NCBI RefSeq assembly: GCF_050948215.1
Contig: NW_027488564.1
Coordinates: forward strand, 1,426,001-1,490,000
DNA length: 64,000 nt
Direction: 5' to 3'
From: Halictus rubicundus
Taxonomy: Eukaryota; Arthropoda; Insecta; Hymenoptera; Halictidae
Each line of letters opens with the position of its first letter. Positions within the stretch are counted from its first letter, which is position 1. The translations under genes were made by a program, and so were the position numbers. Below, in pieces: positions 49,221-60,599 of the stretch. Below the pieces are notes generated by a model. The model did not search any database. It worked only from the letters and a program-made list of their open reading frames with translations, and was not told the DNA's origin.

Positions 49221-49876
49221 TTTTATTTGCTACTTCTCTTATCTGTGTTCCTATTGCTATTTGTATTTCAATTTCAGGTTCTGCTTCTAATTTTGTTTCT
49301 TATTCTCTTTTTTATCTATATTTCTTATTTTTCTCTATTTCTATTTAACTTTCTCCAATTCTATTTCTATTTCTGTTTACAGGAAACTCTTGGTTATCGC
49401 CTTACGTGACACAGAAATTATGTTATGAAATTAGAAAATTAGAGTTATCTAACGCAAAGATATTTGCAATTATTATTATTACAAACTGGTCAATTTACTT
49501 TAACTGTTATTTATTGTATGATCTTTTGTACTTTTTGTTCTAATTTTAGGTACTTATTGTATGCGCTTTCAGGGGAGGTAGTAATTTCGGAACGCCCAGA
49601 GATAAACGGGTATTTGTCTCTATTTCATTTTCTAAAATTACAGAATCACCTAAAAATTACAATGTCTGTCGTAGTTAAAACTATTTCGCTTATTCAAAAT
49701 TGTTTGTAAATCTAATACAGTATAATAGTGCTTAGTATAATATAGTATAGTATAGTATACGAAATGCAATAAATTCAAATTCAAATTCAAAAACACTAAA
49801 ATAAACTAACTTCTTATTTAACTTTTAACGTATCTTATCTTATTTTATTCGCTACTGTAAATAATTTTCTAGCCTC

Positions 49877-49917
<41 letters not shown>

Positions 49918-50483
49918 CTATAAATGTTCTTATTTTCTAGTCTTAAACGCTACCTTATTTTTAATTGATTTTTTTTTGGTTTTTTCGCTCTTAGCCTAAT
50001 TTAACCTATCATTAAAACGCATGCGCGTGGTCTAAACGTGTCAAGGTGTCGATACCTTCTCTTACTCTAATTTTTTATTCTTAACTGTATGTTACTTCTT
50101 TTATTTTACACGATATACAAAATCTGCTTTGGCGAAATGCCAGCCCTGCTCTCTGGCTTTCCAAAGAGCCCCCACACGGTTTTATCGTACCCGGCGTTTT
50201 CTTAGGTGTTTTCGCGATTATGGTTCCGTACGAAAATTGACCTATCGGGCCGAAATTCGGTATGCGCCTATTTCGGAGGGTGGCGAGTCTTTCGGGGTCG
50301 GATTGGAGAAGTATTCTCCCCCCTGAAAAACTTTTTCGATTTTGCCCCCTCCTTTCCAAGCTGTGGGAAAAATTACCTCGAATTTTGAGATTTTCAAAAA
50401 GCTGACCCGGTAGTCGGTTAGGGCTCGGCTAGAGCTTTACAACGAGCCGTCGCACGCCTAGATCGGATAAAGTCTAAGTTTTT

Positions 50484-50491
50484 CTTATATA
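50484..50491 (-). promoter_or_regulatory. Candidate sense-strand TATA box upstream of ORF1
   Basis: Copy of the TATATAAG motif found in block A, here about 2.0 kb upstream of the ORF1 ATG and in the correct orientation. A start about 30 nt downstream would give a leader of roughly 1.95 kb. Such a transcript would lose the outer 1.15 kb of A', so full-length retrotransposition would need another start or template switching. Confidence 0.28.
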
Positions 50492-50744
50492 CCGGGTGTC
50501 CCATAAATTTTCGACTGAAAAAATTTTCTGGGTAGGCTATCCTCTTGGGGGGGGGGGTATCTCGGGGTTGGCGACTGGTCTCCGAAGAAGTTTCGGAGGT
50601 ACACGGTTTTCGCCTCCGGCCCCCCGTTCTCGAGATAACGACCCTAACACCTACAGGGATAGGTTTTACGAGAAAACTTCCTATAGGGCGATTGCTTCTT
50701 ATGTCTATCCCTATCCGTAGCTGCACTAATAGATGTGGGTTAGT

Positions 50745-50754
50745 TATATAAAAA
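50745..50754 (+). promoter_or_regulatory. Candidate antisense TATA box in repeat A'
   Basis: Second copy of TATATAAAAA with the same downstream TTCAAG at the expected spacing. It would direct transcription out of the element into the adjoining satellite on the plus strand. Confidence 0.25.
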
Positions 50755-51616
50755 CCGCTAGTTCTCTCTTGTGTTCAAGGTCAAATGATCTCTTTTCCCA
50801 CTTTTCTCTACTCTTTCCTATTTTTAGGCACTAAACCCTTTCTCCTACCTTATTTTTATGAGATACGACCGACCCCTCGCGGTGTGGTCCCTCTTCCTGG
50901 TCCGTGTGTATCGGTTTATCTGGTGGTACTTCTCTATTTCGAAATTTTTTCCCTAAATTCCTCACTTTAAGTCCTTTTTTCTCACTTTCAGTTAATGCAC
51001 TTCTGTTCTCAATGTGTCCCTCACTCCGACCATTAATTTTAATTATACTAATAATTTTTTCTTTTTACAGGTTTTTCACCGGCACTCTCCGTTCCTTGAT
51101 TTACTGGAAGGAAGGGGTTTTCGTGTCGAGTAATCTCCGCACGCACAATAATCTCCGCACGCACAAGCCCGTCTTGTTTTATTAATTAGTAACTAATTTA
51201 TTATTTTCTCTCTTTTTTTTCTAGATGTTCCGGACCGTGGTATTTCATCGATTCGTGCGACCGAGTGGGTTTTCCACGAGGAAAAAACCGTACCGTACGA
51301 ATTCCCGATAACAAGTAAGTACCTTAATTAATTAATTAATTAATTTTAATTTACTTTACACTGTGTCTCGATCCACTTTGTTCAGTTTAATAACCGAATT
51401 CACGTGATTTGAACCCGGAGATTCGGAACTAGTCCCCCGGGGGAGATTTGCTCTTATTTTCCTCGAAATCGCGCGAATTAATTATCTTATTTGTAATTCT
51501 TCTTTTAATTAATGCTTGAAACTCACTTCGAGTTTAACTTCTTTGTTTCTTTCGCGGCTATAGACTCAAAAATCTGCTGTTAAGCTCCGATTACCGTGGC
51601 GGTTCACTTTGCTCTG

Positions 51617-51632
51617 ATCCTATCCTCTGTCC
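51617..51632 (+). repeat. Target-site duplication, right copy (12.9-kb element)
   Basis: ATCCTATCCTCTGTCC, matching 38699-38714. The first two bases overlap the element's terminal CTCTGAT and are ambiguous. Satellite of the same sub-context as at 30062 and 53393 follows. Confidence 0.8.
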
Positions 51633-53132
51633 TATCCTATCCTCTATCCTATCCTATCCTCTATCCTATCCTATCGTCTATCCTATCCTCTATCCTATCC
51701 TATCCTCTATCCTATCCTATCCCCAATACTATCCTTTCCTGTATCCTATCCAATCCTGTATCCTATCCTGTCCTCTACTCTATCCTACCCTCTATCCTAT
51801 CCTGTCCTCTATCCTATCCTATCCTCTATCCTATCCTATCCTCTATCCTATCATATCCTCTATCCTATAATATCCTCTATCCTATCCTCTATCCTATCCT
51901 ATCCTCTATCCTATCCTATCCTCTATACTATCCTACCCTCTATCCTATCCTATCCTCTATCCTATCCTATCCTCTATCCTATCCTATCGTCTATCCTATC
52001 CTCTATCCTATCCTATCCTCCATCCTATCCTATCCTCAATCCTATCCTTTCCTGTATCCTATCCAATCCTGTATCCTATCCTGTCCTCTATCCTATCCTA
52101 TCCTCTATCCTATCGTATCCTCTATCCTATCCTATCGTCTATCCTGTCCTCTATCCTATCCAATCCTCTATCCTATCCTATCCTCTATCCTATCATATCC
52201 TCTATCCTATAATATCCTCTATCCTATCCTATCCTCTATCCAATCCTCTATCCTATCCTATCCTCAATCCTATCTTATCCTCTATCCTATCCTGTCTTCT
52301 ATCCTATCCTATCCTGTATCCTATCAAATTCCCTATCCTATCCTGTATCCTATCCTATCCTCTATCCTATCCTATCCTCTATCCTATCCTATCCTCTATC
52401 CTATCCTATCGTCTATCCTATCCTCTATCCTATCCTATCCTCTATCCTATCCTAACCTCCATCCTATCCTATCCTCAATCCTATCCTTTCCTGTATCCTG
52501 TCCAATCCTGTATCCTATCCTGTCCTCTATCCTATCCTATCCTCTATCCTATCGTATCCTCTATCCTATCCTATCGTCTATCCTGTCCTCTATCCTATCC
52601 AATCCTCTATCCTATCCTATCCTCTATCCTATCATATCCTCTATCCTATAATATCCTCTATCCTATCCTATCCTCTATCCAATCCTCTATCCTATCCTAT
52701 CCTCTATCCTATCCTATCCTCTATCCAATCCTCTATCCTATCTACCCTCTATACTATCCTATCGTCTATCCTATCCTCTATCCTATCCTATACTCTATCC
52801 TATCCTATCCTCCATCCTATCCTATCCCCAATACTATCCTTTCCTGTATCCTATCCAATCCTGTATCCTATCCTGTCCTCTACTCTATCCTACCCTCTAT
52901 CCTATCCTGTCCTCTATCCTATCCTATCCTCTATCCTATCCTATGCTCTATCCTATCCTATCGTCTATCCTATCCTCTATCCTATCCAATCACATCCCCT
53001 ATCCTATCCTCTGTCCTATCCTATCCTCTATCCTTTCCTATCCTCTATCCTACCCTATCCTCTTTCCTATCCTATCCTCTATCCTGTCCTATCCTCTATC
53101 CTATCCTATCCTCTATCCTATCCTATCCCCTA

Positions 53133-56100
53133 TCCGATCCTCTATCTTATCCTATCATCTTTCCTCTATCATATCCTATCTTCTATCCTATCCTATCCTC
53201 TATCCTATCAAATCCCCTATCCTATCCTCTATCCTATCCTATCATCTATCCTCTATCCTATCCTATCCTCTATCCTATCCTATCTTCTACCCTATCCTAT
53301 CCTCTATCCTACCCTATCCTCTATCCTATCCTATCCTCTATCCAATCCTCTATCCTATCCCATCCTCTATCCTATCCTATCCTCTATCCTATCCTATCCT
53401 CTGTCCTATCCTATCCTCTATCCTATCCTATCCTCTATCCTATCCTATCGTCTATCCTATCCTCTATCCTATCCTATCCTCTATCCTATCCTATCCTCTA
53501 TCCTATCCTATCCTCTATCCTATCCTATCCTCTATCCTATCCTATCCTCTATCCTATCCTATCCTCTATCCTATCCTATCCTCTATCCTATCCTATCCTC
53601 TATCCTATCCTATCCTCTATCCTATCCTATCAAATCCCCTATCCTATCCTCTGTCCTATCCTATCCTCTATCCTTTCCTATCCTCTATCCTATCCTATCC
53701 TCTTTCCTATCCTATCCTCTATCCTATCCTATCCTCTATCCTATCCTATCGTCTATCCTATCCTCTATCCTATCCTATCCTCTATCCTATCCTATCCTCT
53801 ATCCTATCCTATCCTCTATACTATCCTACCCTCTATCCTATCCTATCCTCTAGCCTATCCTATCCTCTATCCTATCCTATCGTCTATCCTATCCTCTATC
53901 CTATCCTATCCTCTATCCTATCCTATCCTCCATCCTATCCTATCCTCAATCCTATCCTTTCCTGTATCCTATCCAATCCTGTATCCTATCCTGTCCTCTA
54001 TCCTATCCTATCCTCTATCCTATCGTATCCTCTATCCTATCCTATCGTCTATCCTGTCCTCTATCCTATCCAATCCTCTATCCTATCCTATCCTCTATCC
54101 TGTCCTATCCTCTATCCTATCCTATCCTCTATCCTATCCTATCCCCTATCCGATCCTCTATCTTATCCTATCATCTTTCCTCTATCATATCCTATCTTCT
54201 ATCCTATCCTATCCTCTATCCTATCAAATCCCCTATCCTATCCTCTATCCTATCCTATCATCTATCCTCTATCCTATCCTATCCTCTATCCTATCCTATC
54301 TTCTACCCTATCCTATCCTCTATCCTACCCTATCCTCTATCCTATCCTATCCTCTATCCAATCCTCTATCCTATCCCATCCTCTATCCTATCCTATCCTC
54401 TATCCTATCCTATCCTCTGTCCTATCCTATCCTCTATCCTATCCTATCGTCTATCCTATCCTCTATCCTATCCTATCCTCTATCCTATCCTATCCTCTAT
54501 CCTATCCTATCCTCTATCCTATCCTATCCTCTATCCTATCCTATCCTCTATCCTATCCTATCCTCTATCCTATCCTATCCTCTATCCTATCCTATCCTCT
54601 ATCCTATCCTATCCTCTATCCTATCCTATCCTCTATCCTATCCTATCAAATCCCCTATCCTATCCTCTGTCCTATCCTATCCTCTATCCTTTCCTATCCT
54701 CTATCCTATCCTATCCTCTTTCCTATCCTATCCTCTATCCTATCCTATCCTCTATCCTATCCTATCGTCTATCCTATCCTCTATCCTATCCTATCCTCTA
54801 TCCTATCCTATCCTCTATCCTATCCTATCCTCTATACTATCCTACCCTCTATCCTATCCTATCCTCTATCCTATCCTATCCTCTATCCTATCCTATCGTC
54901 TATCCTATCCTCTATCCTATCCTATCCTCTATCCTATCCTATCCTCCATCCTATCCTATCCTCAATCCTATCCTTTCCTGTATCCTATCCAATCCTGTAT
55001 CCTATCCTGTCCTCTATCCTATCCTATCCTCTATCCTATCGTATCCTCTATCCTATCCTATCGTCTATCCTGTCCTCTATCCTATCCAATCCTCTATCCT
55101 ATCCTATCCTCTATCCTGTCCTATCCTCTATCCTATCCTATTCTCTATCCTATCCTATCCCCTATCCGATCCTCTATCTTACCCTATCATCTTTCCTCTA
55201 TCATATCCTATCTTCTATCCTATCCTATCCTCTATCCTATCAAATCCCCTATCCTATCCTCTATCCTATCCTATCATCTATCCTCTATCCTATCCTATCC
55301 TCTATCCTATCCTATCTTCTACCCTATCCTATCCTCTATCCTACCCTATCCTCTATCCTATCCTATCCTCTATCCAATCCTCTATCCTATCCCATCCTCT
55401 ATCCTATCCTATCCTCTATCCTATCCTATCCTCTGTCCTATCCTATCCTCTATCCTATCCTATCCTCTATCCTATCCTATCGTCTATCCTATCCTCTATC
55501 CTATCCTATCCTCTATCCTATCCTATCCTCTATCCTATCCTATCCTCTATCCTATCCTATCCTCTATCCTATCCTATCCTCTATCCTATCCTATCCTCTA
55601 TCCTATCCTATCCTCTATCCTATCCTATCCTCTATCCTATCCTATCCTCTATCCTATCCTATCCTCTATCCTATCCTATCCTCTATCCTATCCTATCAAA
55701 TCCCCTATCCTATCCTCTGTCCTATCCTATCCTCTATCCTTTCCTATCCTCTATCCTATCCTATCCTCTTTCCTATCCTATCCTCTATCCTATCCTATCC
55801 TCTATCCTATCCTATCGTCTATCCTATCCTCTATCCTATCCTATCCTATCCTCTATCCTATCCTATCGTCTATCCTATCCTCTATCCTATCCTATCCTCT
55901 ATCCTATCCTATCCTCTATCCTATCCTATCCTCTATACTATCCTACCCTCTATCCTATCCTATCCTCTATCCTATCCTATCCTCTATCCTATCCTATCGT
56001 CTATCCTATCCTCTATCCTATCCTATCCTCTATCCTATCCTATCCTCCATCCTATCCTATCCTCAATCCTATCCTTTCCTGTATCCTATCCAATCCTGTA

Positions 56101-56266
56101 TCCTATCCTGTCCTCTATCCTATCCTATCCTCTATCCTATCGTATCCTCTATCCTATCCTATCATCTATCCTGTCCTCTATCCTATCCAATCCTCTATCC
56201 TATCCTATCCTCTATCCTGTCCTATCCTCTATCCTATCCTATCCTCTATCCTATCCTATCCCCTAT
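53133..56266. repeat. 1,017-bp higher-order tandem repeat
   Basis: The landmark CCTATCCGATCC followed by TCTTATC and TCTTTCCTC occurs at 53133, 54150, 55167 and 56267, at spacings of 1,017, 1,017 and 1,100 bp. Each unit carries the same ordered variants: CAAATCCCC, CTACCCTATCC, CCAATCC, CCCATCC, CTCTGTCC, CTCTATACTATCC, CTCAATCC, CTGTCC. The last unit is longer by a CTATCCTATCGTC-containing insertion. Confidence 0.8.
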
Positions 56267-57039
56267 CCGATTCTCTATCTTATCCTATCATCTTTCCTCT
56301 ATCATATCCTATCTTCTATCCTATCCTATCCTCTATCCTATCAAATCCCCTATCCTATCCTCTATCCTATCCTATCATCTATCCTCTATCCTATCCTATC
56401 CTCTATCCTATCCTATCGTCCATCCTATCCTCTATCCTATCCTATCAAATCCCCTATCCTATCCTCTGTCCTATCCTATCCTCTATCCTTTCCTATCCTC
56501 TATCCTATCCTATCCTCTTTCCTATCCTATCCTCTATCCTATCCTATCCTCTATCCTATCCTATCGTCTATCCTATCCTCTATCCTATCCTATCCTCTAT
56601 CCTATCCTATCCTCTATCCTATCCTATCCTCTATCCTATCCTATCCTCTATCCTATCCTATCCTCTATCCTATCCTATCTTCTATCCTATCCTATCCTCT
56701 ATCCTATCCTATCCCCTATCCTATCCTCTATCCTCTATCCTATCCAATCCTCTATCCTATCCTATCCTCTATCCTATCAAATCCCCTATCCCATCCTCTG
56801 TCCTATCCTATCCTCTATCCTATCGTATCCTCTATCCTATCAAATCCCCTATCCTATCCTCTGTCCTATCCTATCCTCTATCCTATCCTATCCTCTATCC
56901 TATCCTATCATCTATAATATCCTTTCCTCTATCCTATCCTATCCTCTATCCTATCCTATCGTCTATCCTATCCTCTATCCTATCCTATCCTCTATCCTAT
57001 CCTATCCTCTATCCTATCCTATCCTCTATCCTATCCTAT

Positions 57040-57146
57040 CCTCTATCCTATCCTCTATCCTATCCTCTATCCTATCCTCTATCCTATCCTCTATCCTATC
57101 CTCTATCCTATCCTCTATCCTATCCTCTATCCTATCCTCTATCCTA
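57040..57146. repeat. Homogeneous 12-mer run of the satellite
   Basis: About nine tandem TATCCTATCCTC units, followed by the CAAAACCCCAACCC variant at 57217. The same run-plus-variant arrangement recurs at 58940-59040, with CAAAACCCC at 59105. This marks a higher-order unit of about 1.9 kb. Confidence 0.8.
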
Positions 57147-60100
57147 TCCTATCCTCTATCCTATCCTATCTTCTATCCTATCCTATCCTCTATCCTATCC
57201 TATCCTCTATCCTATCAAAACCCCAACCCTATCCTCTGTCCTATCCTATCCTCTATCCTATCCTATCCTCTATCCTATCCTATCCTCTATCCTCTATCCT
57301 ATCCTATCCTCTATCCTATCCTATCCTCTATCCTATCCTATCCTCTATCCTATCCTCTATCCTATCCTCTATCCTATCCTCTATCCTATCCTATCCTCTA
57401 TCCTATCCTATCCTCCATCCTATGCTATCCTCAATCCTATCCTTTCCTGTATCCTATCCAATCCTGTATCCTATCCTGTCCTCTATCCTATCCTATCCTC
57501 TATCCTATCCTATGCTCTATCCTATCCTATCGTCTATCCTATCCTCTATCCTATCCTATCCTCTATCCTATCCTATCCTCTATCCTATCCTATCCTCTAT
57601 CCTATCCTATCCTCTATCCTATCCTATCCTCTATCCTATCAAAACCCCAACCCTATCCTCTGTCCTATCCTATCCTCTATCCTATCCTATCCTCTATCCT
57701 ATCCTATCCTCTATCCTCTATCCTATCCTATCCTCTATCCTATCCTATCCTCTATCCTATCCTATCCTCTATCCTATCCTCTATCCTATCCTCTATCCTA
57801 TCCTCTATCCTATCCTATCCTCTATCCTATCCTATCCTCCATCCTATCCTATCCTCAATCCTATCCTTTCCTGTATCCTATCCAATCCTGTATCCTATCC
57901 TGTCCTCTATCCTATCCTATCCTCTATCCTATCCTATCCTCTATCCTATCCTATCTTCTATCCTATCCTATCCTCTATCCTATCAAATCCCCTATCCTAT
58001 CCTCTATCCTATCCTATCCTCCATCCTATCCTATCCTGAATCCTATCCTTTCCTGTATCCTATCCAATCCTGTATCCTATCCTGTCCTCTATCCTATCCT
58101 ATCCTGTATCCTATCCTATCCTCTATCCTATCCTATCTTCTATCCTATCCTATCCTCTATCCTATCAAATCCCCTATCCTATCCTCTATCCTATCCTATC
58201 ATCTATCCTCTATCCTATCCAATCCTCTATCCTATCCTATCTTCTATCCTATCAATCCCCTATCCTATCCTCTGTCCTATCTTATCCTCTATCCTATCCT
58301 ATCCTCTATCCTATCCTATCCTCTATCCTATCCTATCCTCTATCCTATCCTATCTTCTATCCTATCAATCCCCTATCCTATCCTCTGTCCTATCTTATCC
58401 TCTATCCTATCCTATCCTCTATCCTATCCTATCCTCTATCCTATCCTATCGTCCATCCTATCCTCTATCCTATCCTATCAAATCCCCTATCCTATCCTCT
58501 GTCCTATCCTATCCTCTATCCTTTCCTATCCTCTATCCTATCCTATCCTCTTTCCTATCCTATCCTCTATCCTATCCTATCCTCTATCCTATCCTATCGT
58601 CTATCCTATCCCCTATCCTATCCTATCCTCTATCCTATCCTATCCTCTATCCTATCCTATCCTCTATCCTATCCTATCCTCTATCCTATCCTATCCTCTA
58701 TCCTATCCTATCTTCTATCCTATCCTATCCTCTATCCTATCCTATCCCCTATCCTATCCTCTATCCTCTATCCTATCCAATCCTCTATCCTATCCTATCC
58801 TCTATCCTATCAAATCCCCTATCCCATCCTCTGTCCTATCCTATCCTCTATCCTATCCTATCCTCTATCCTATCAAATCCCCTATCCTATCCTCTGTCCT
58901 ATCCTATCCTCTATCCTATCCTATCCTCTATCCTATCCTATCCTCTATCCTATCCTCTATCCTATCCTCTATCCTATCCTCTATCCTATCCTCTATCCTA
59001 TCCTCTATCCTATCCTCTATCCTATCCTCTATCCTATCCTATCCTCTATCCTATCCTATCTTCTATCCTATCCTATCCTCTATCCTATCCTATCCTCTAT
59101 CCTATCAAAACCCCAACCCTATCCTCTGTCCTATCCTATCCTCTATCCTATCCTATCCTCTATCCTATCAAAACCCCAACCCTATCCTCTGTCCTATCCT
59201 ATCCTCTATCCTATCCTATCCTCTATCCTATCCTATCCTCTATCCTCTATCCTATCCTATCCTCTATCCTATCCTATCCTCTATCCTATCCTCTATCCTA
59301 TCCTCTATCCTATCCTCTATCCTATCCTATCCTCTATCCTATCCTATCCTCCATCCTATCCTATCCTCAATCCTATCCTTTCCTGTATCCTATCCAATCC
59401 TGTATCCTATCCTGTCCTCTATCCTATCCTATCCTCTATCCTATCCTATGCTCTATCCTATCCTATCGTCTATCCTATCCTCTATCCTATCCTATCCTCT
59501 ATCCTATCCTATCCTCTATCCTATCCTATCCTCTATCCTATCAAAACCCCAACCCTATCCTCTGTCCTATCCTATCCTCTATCCTATCCTATCCTCTATC
59601 CTATCCTATCCTCTATCCTCTATCCTATCCTATCCTCTATCCTATCCTATCCTCTATCCTATCCTCTATCCTATCCTCTATCCTATCCTCTATCCTATCC
59701 TATCCTCTATCCTATCCTATCCTCCATCCTATCCTATCCTCAATCCTATCCTTTCCTGTATCCTATCCAATCCTGTATCCTATCCTGTCCTCTATCCTAT
59801 CCTATCCTCTATCCTATCCTATGCTCTATCCTATCCTATCGTCTATCCTATCCTCTATCCTATCCTATCCTCTATCCTATCCTATCCTCTATCCTATCCT
59901 ATCCTCTATCCTATCCTATCTTCTATCCTATCCTATCCTCTATCCTATCCTATCCCCTATCCTATCCTCTATCCTCTATCCTATCCTATCTTCTATCCTA
60001 TCCTATCCTCTATCCTATCCTATCCTCTATCCTATCAAAACCCCAAACCTATCCTCTATCCTTTCCTATCCTCTATCCTATCCTATCCTCTTTCCTATCC

Positions 60101-60599
60101 TATCATCTATCCTATCCTATCCTCTATCGTATCCTATCGTCTATCCTATCCTCTATCCTATCCTATCCTCTATCCTATCCTATCCTCTATCCTATCCTAT
60201 ACTCTATCCTATCCTATATTCTATCCTATCCTATCCTCTATCCTCTATCCTATCCTATCTTCTATCCTATCCTATCCTCTATCCTATCCTACCCTCTTTC
60301 CTATCCTATCCTCTATCCTATCCTATCCTCTATCCTATCCTATCCTCTTTCCTATCCTATACTCTATCCTATCCTCTATACCATCCTCTATCCTATCCTA
60401 TCCTCTATCCTATCCTATCCTCTATCCGATTCAGTATCCTATCCTATCCTCTATCCTATCCTATCCTGTATCAGATCCTCTATCCTATCCTATCATCTAT
60501 CCTATCCTTTATCGTATCCTATCCTATCCTCTATCCTATCCTATCCTCTACCCTATCCTATCCTCTATCCTATCCTCTATCCTATCCTCTATCCTATCC

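Larger units (their letters stand above)
48506..49602 (-). other. Unique part of the element's 5' UTR
   Basis: 1.1 kb between block A' and ORF1 with no credible gene. The sense strand is purine-rich: GAA repeats at about 48713-48732 and an A16 tract (T16 at 49083-49098 on the plus strand). Two short tandem duplications, 21 bp and 26 bp, lie at 49021-49062 and 49169-49220. The junction with A' at 49602/49603 shows no poly(A). Confidence 0.7.
38715..51618 (-). mobile_element. Full-length R1-clade-like non-LTR retrotransposon with 2-kb terminal repeats
   Basis: A 12.9-kb element read on the minus strand. Order from 5' to 3': a 2,016-bp block A' (51618-49603), a unique 5' UTR (49602-48506), ORF1, ORF2, a long 3' UTR (43622-38727) whose last 2,012 bp is block A, and poly(A)12. 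A and A' look identical except for two extra TA units in A'. A single 14-16-bp target-site duplication brackets the whole unit, so the duplicated block came in with the same insertion event. APE endonuclease, reverse transcriptase and the C-terminal zinc motif place it near the R1 clade, and both ORFs are uninterrupted. The total is about twice the usual R1 length, mainly because of a 4.9-kb 3' UTR and a 3.1-kb 5' UTR. Confidence 0.85.
49603..51618 (-). repeat. Terminal direct repeat A' (5' copy)
   Basis: 2,016 bp matching 38726-40737. The offset is 10,877 bp before the (TA)n tract and 10,881 bp after it, and no substitution was noticed by eye. All small open frames in the two copies translate identically. 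At its sense 5' end (51618) it abuts satellite and the target-site duplication. At its sense 3' end it runs without a poly(A) tract into the unique 5' UTR. It therefore sits where a promoter-bearing 5' UTR would be. Confidence 0.92.

Noticed and set aside
38726..51618. LTR retrotransposon with 2-kb LTRs
   Set aside because: The internal proteins are APE endonuclease plus non-LTR reverse transcriptase, with no protease, RNase H-integrase order or primer-binding site. There is a poly(A) tail and a 14-16-bp duplication in place of 4-6 bp, and the repeat does not begin and end with TG...CA.
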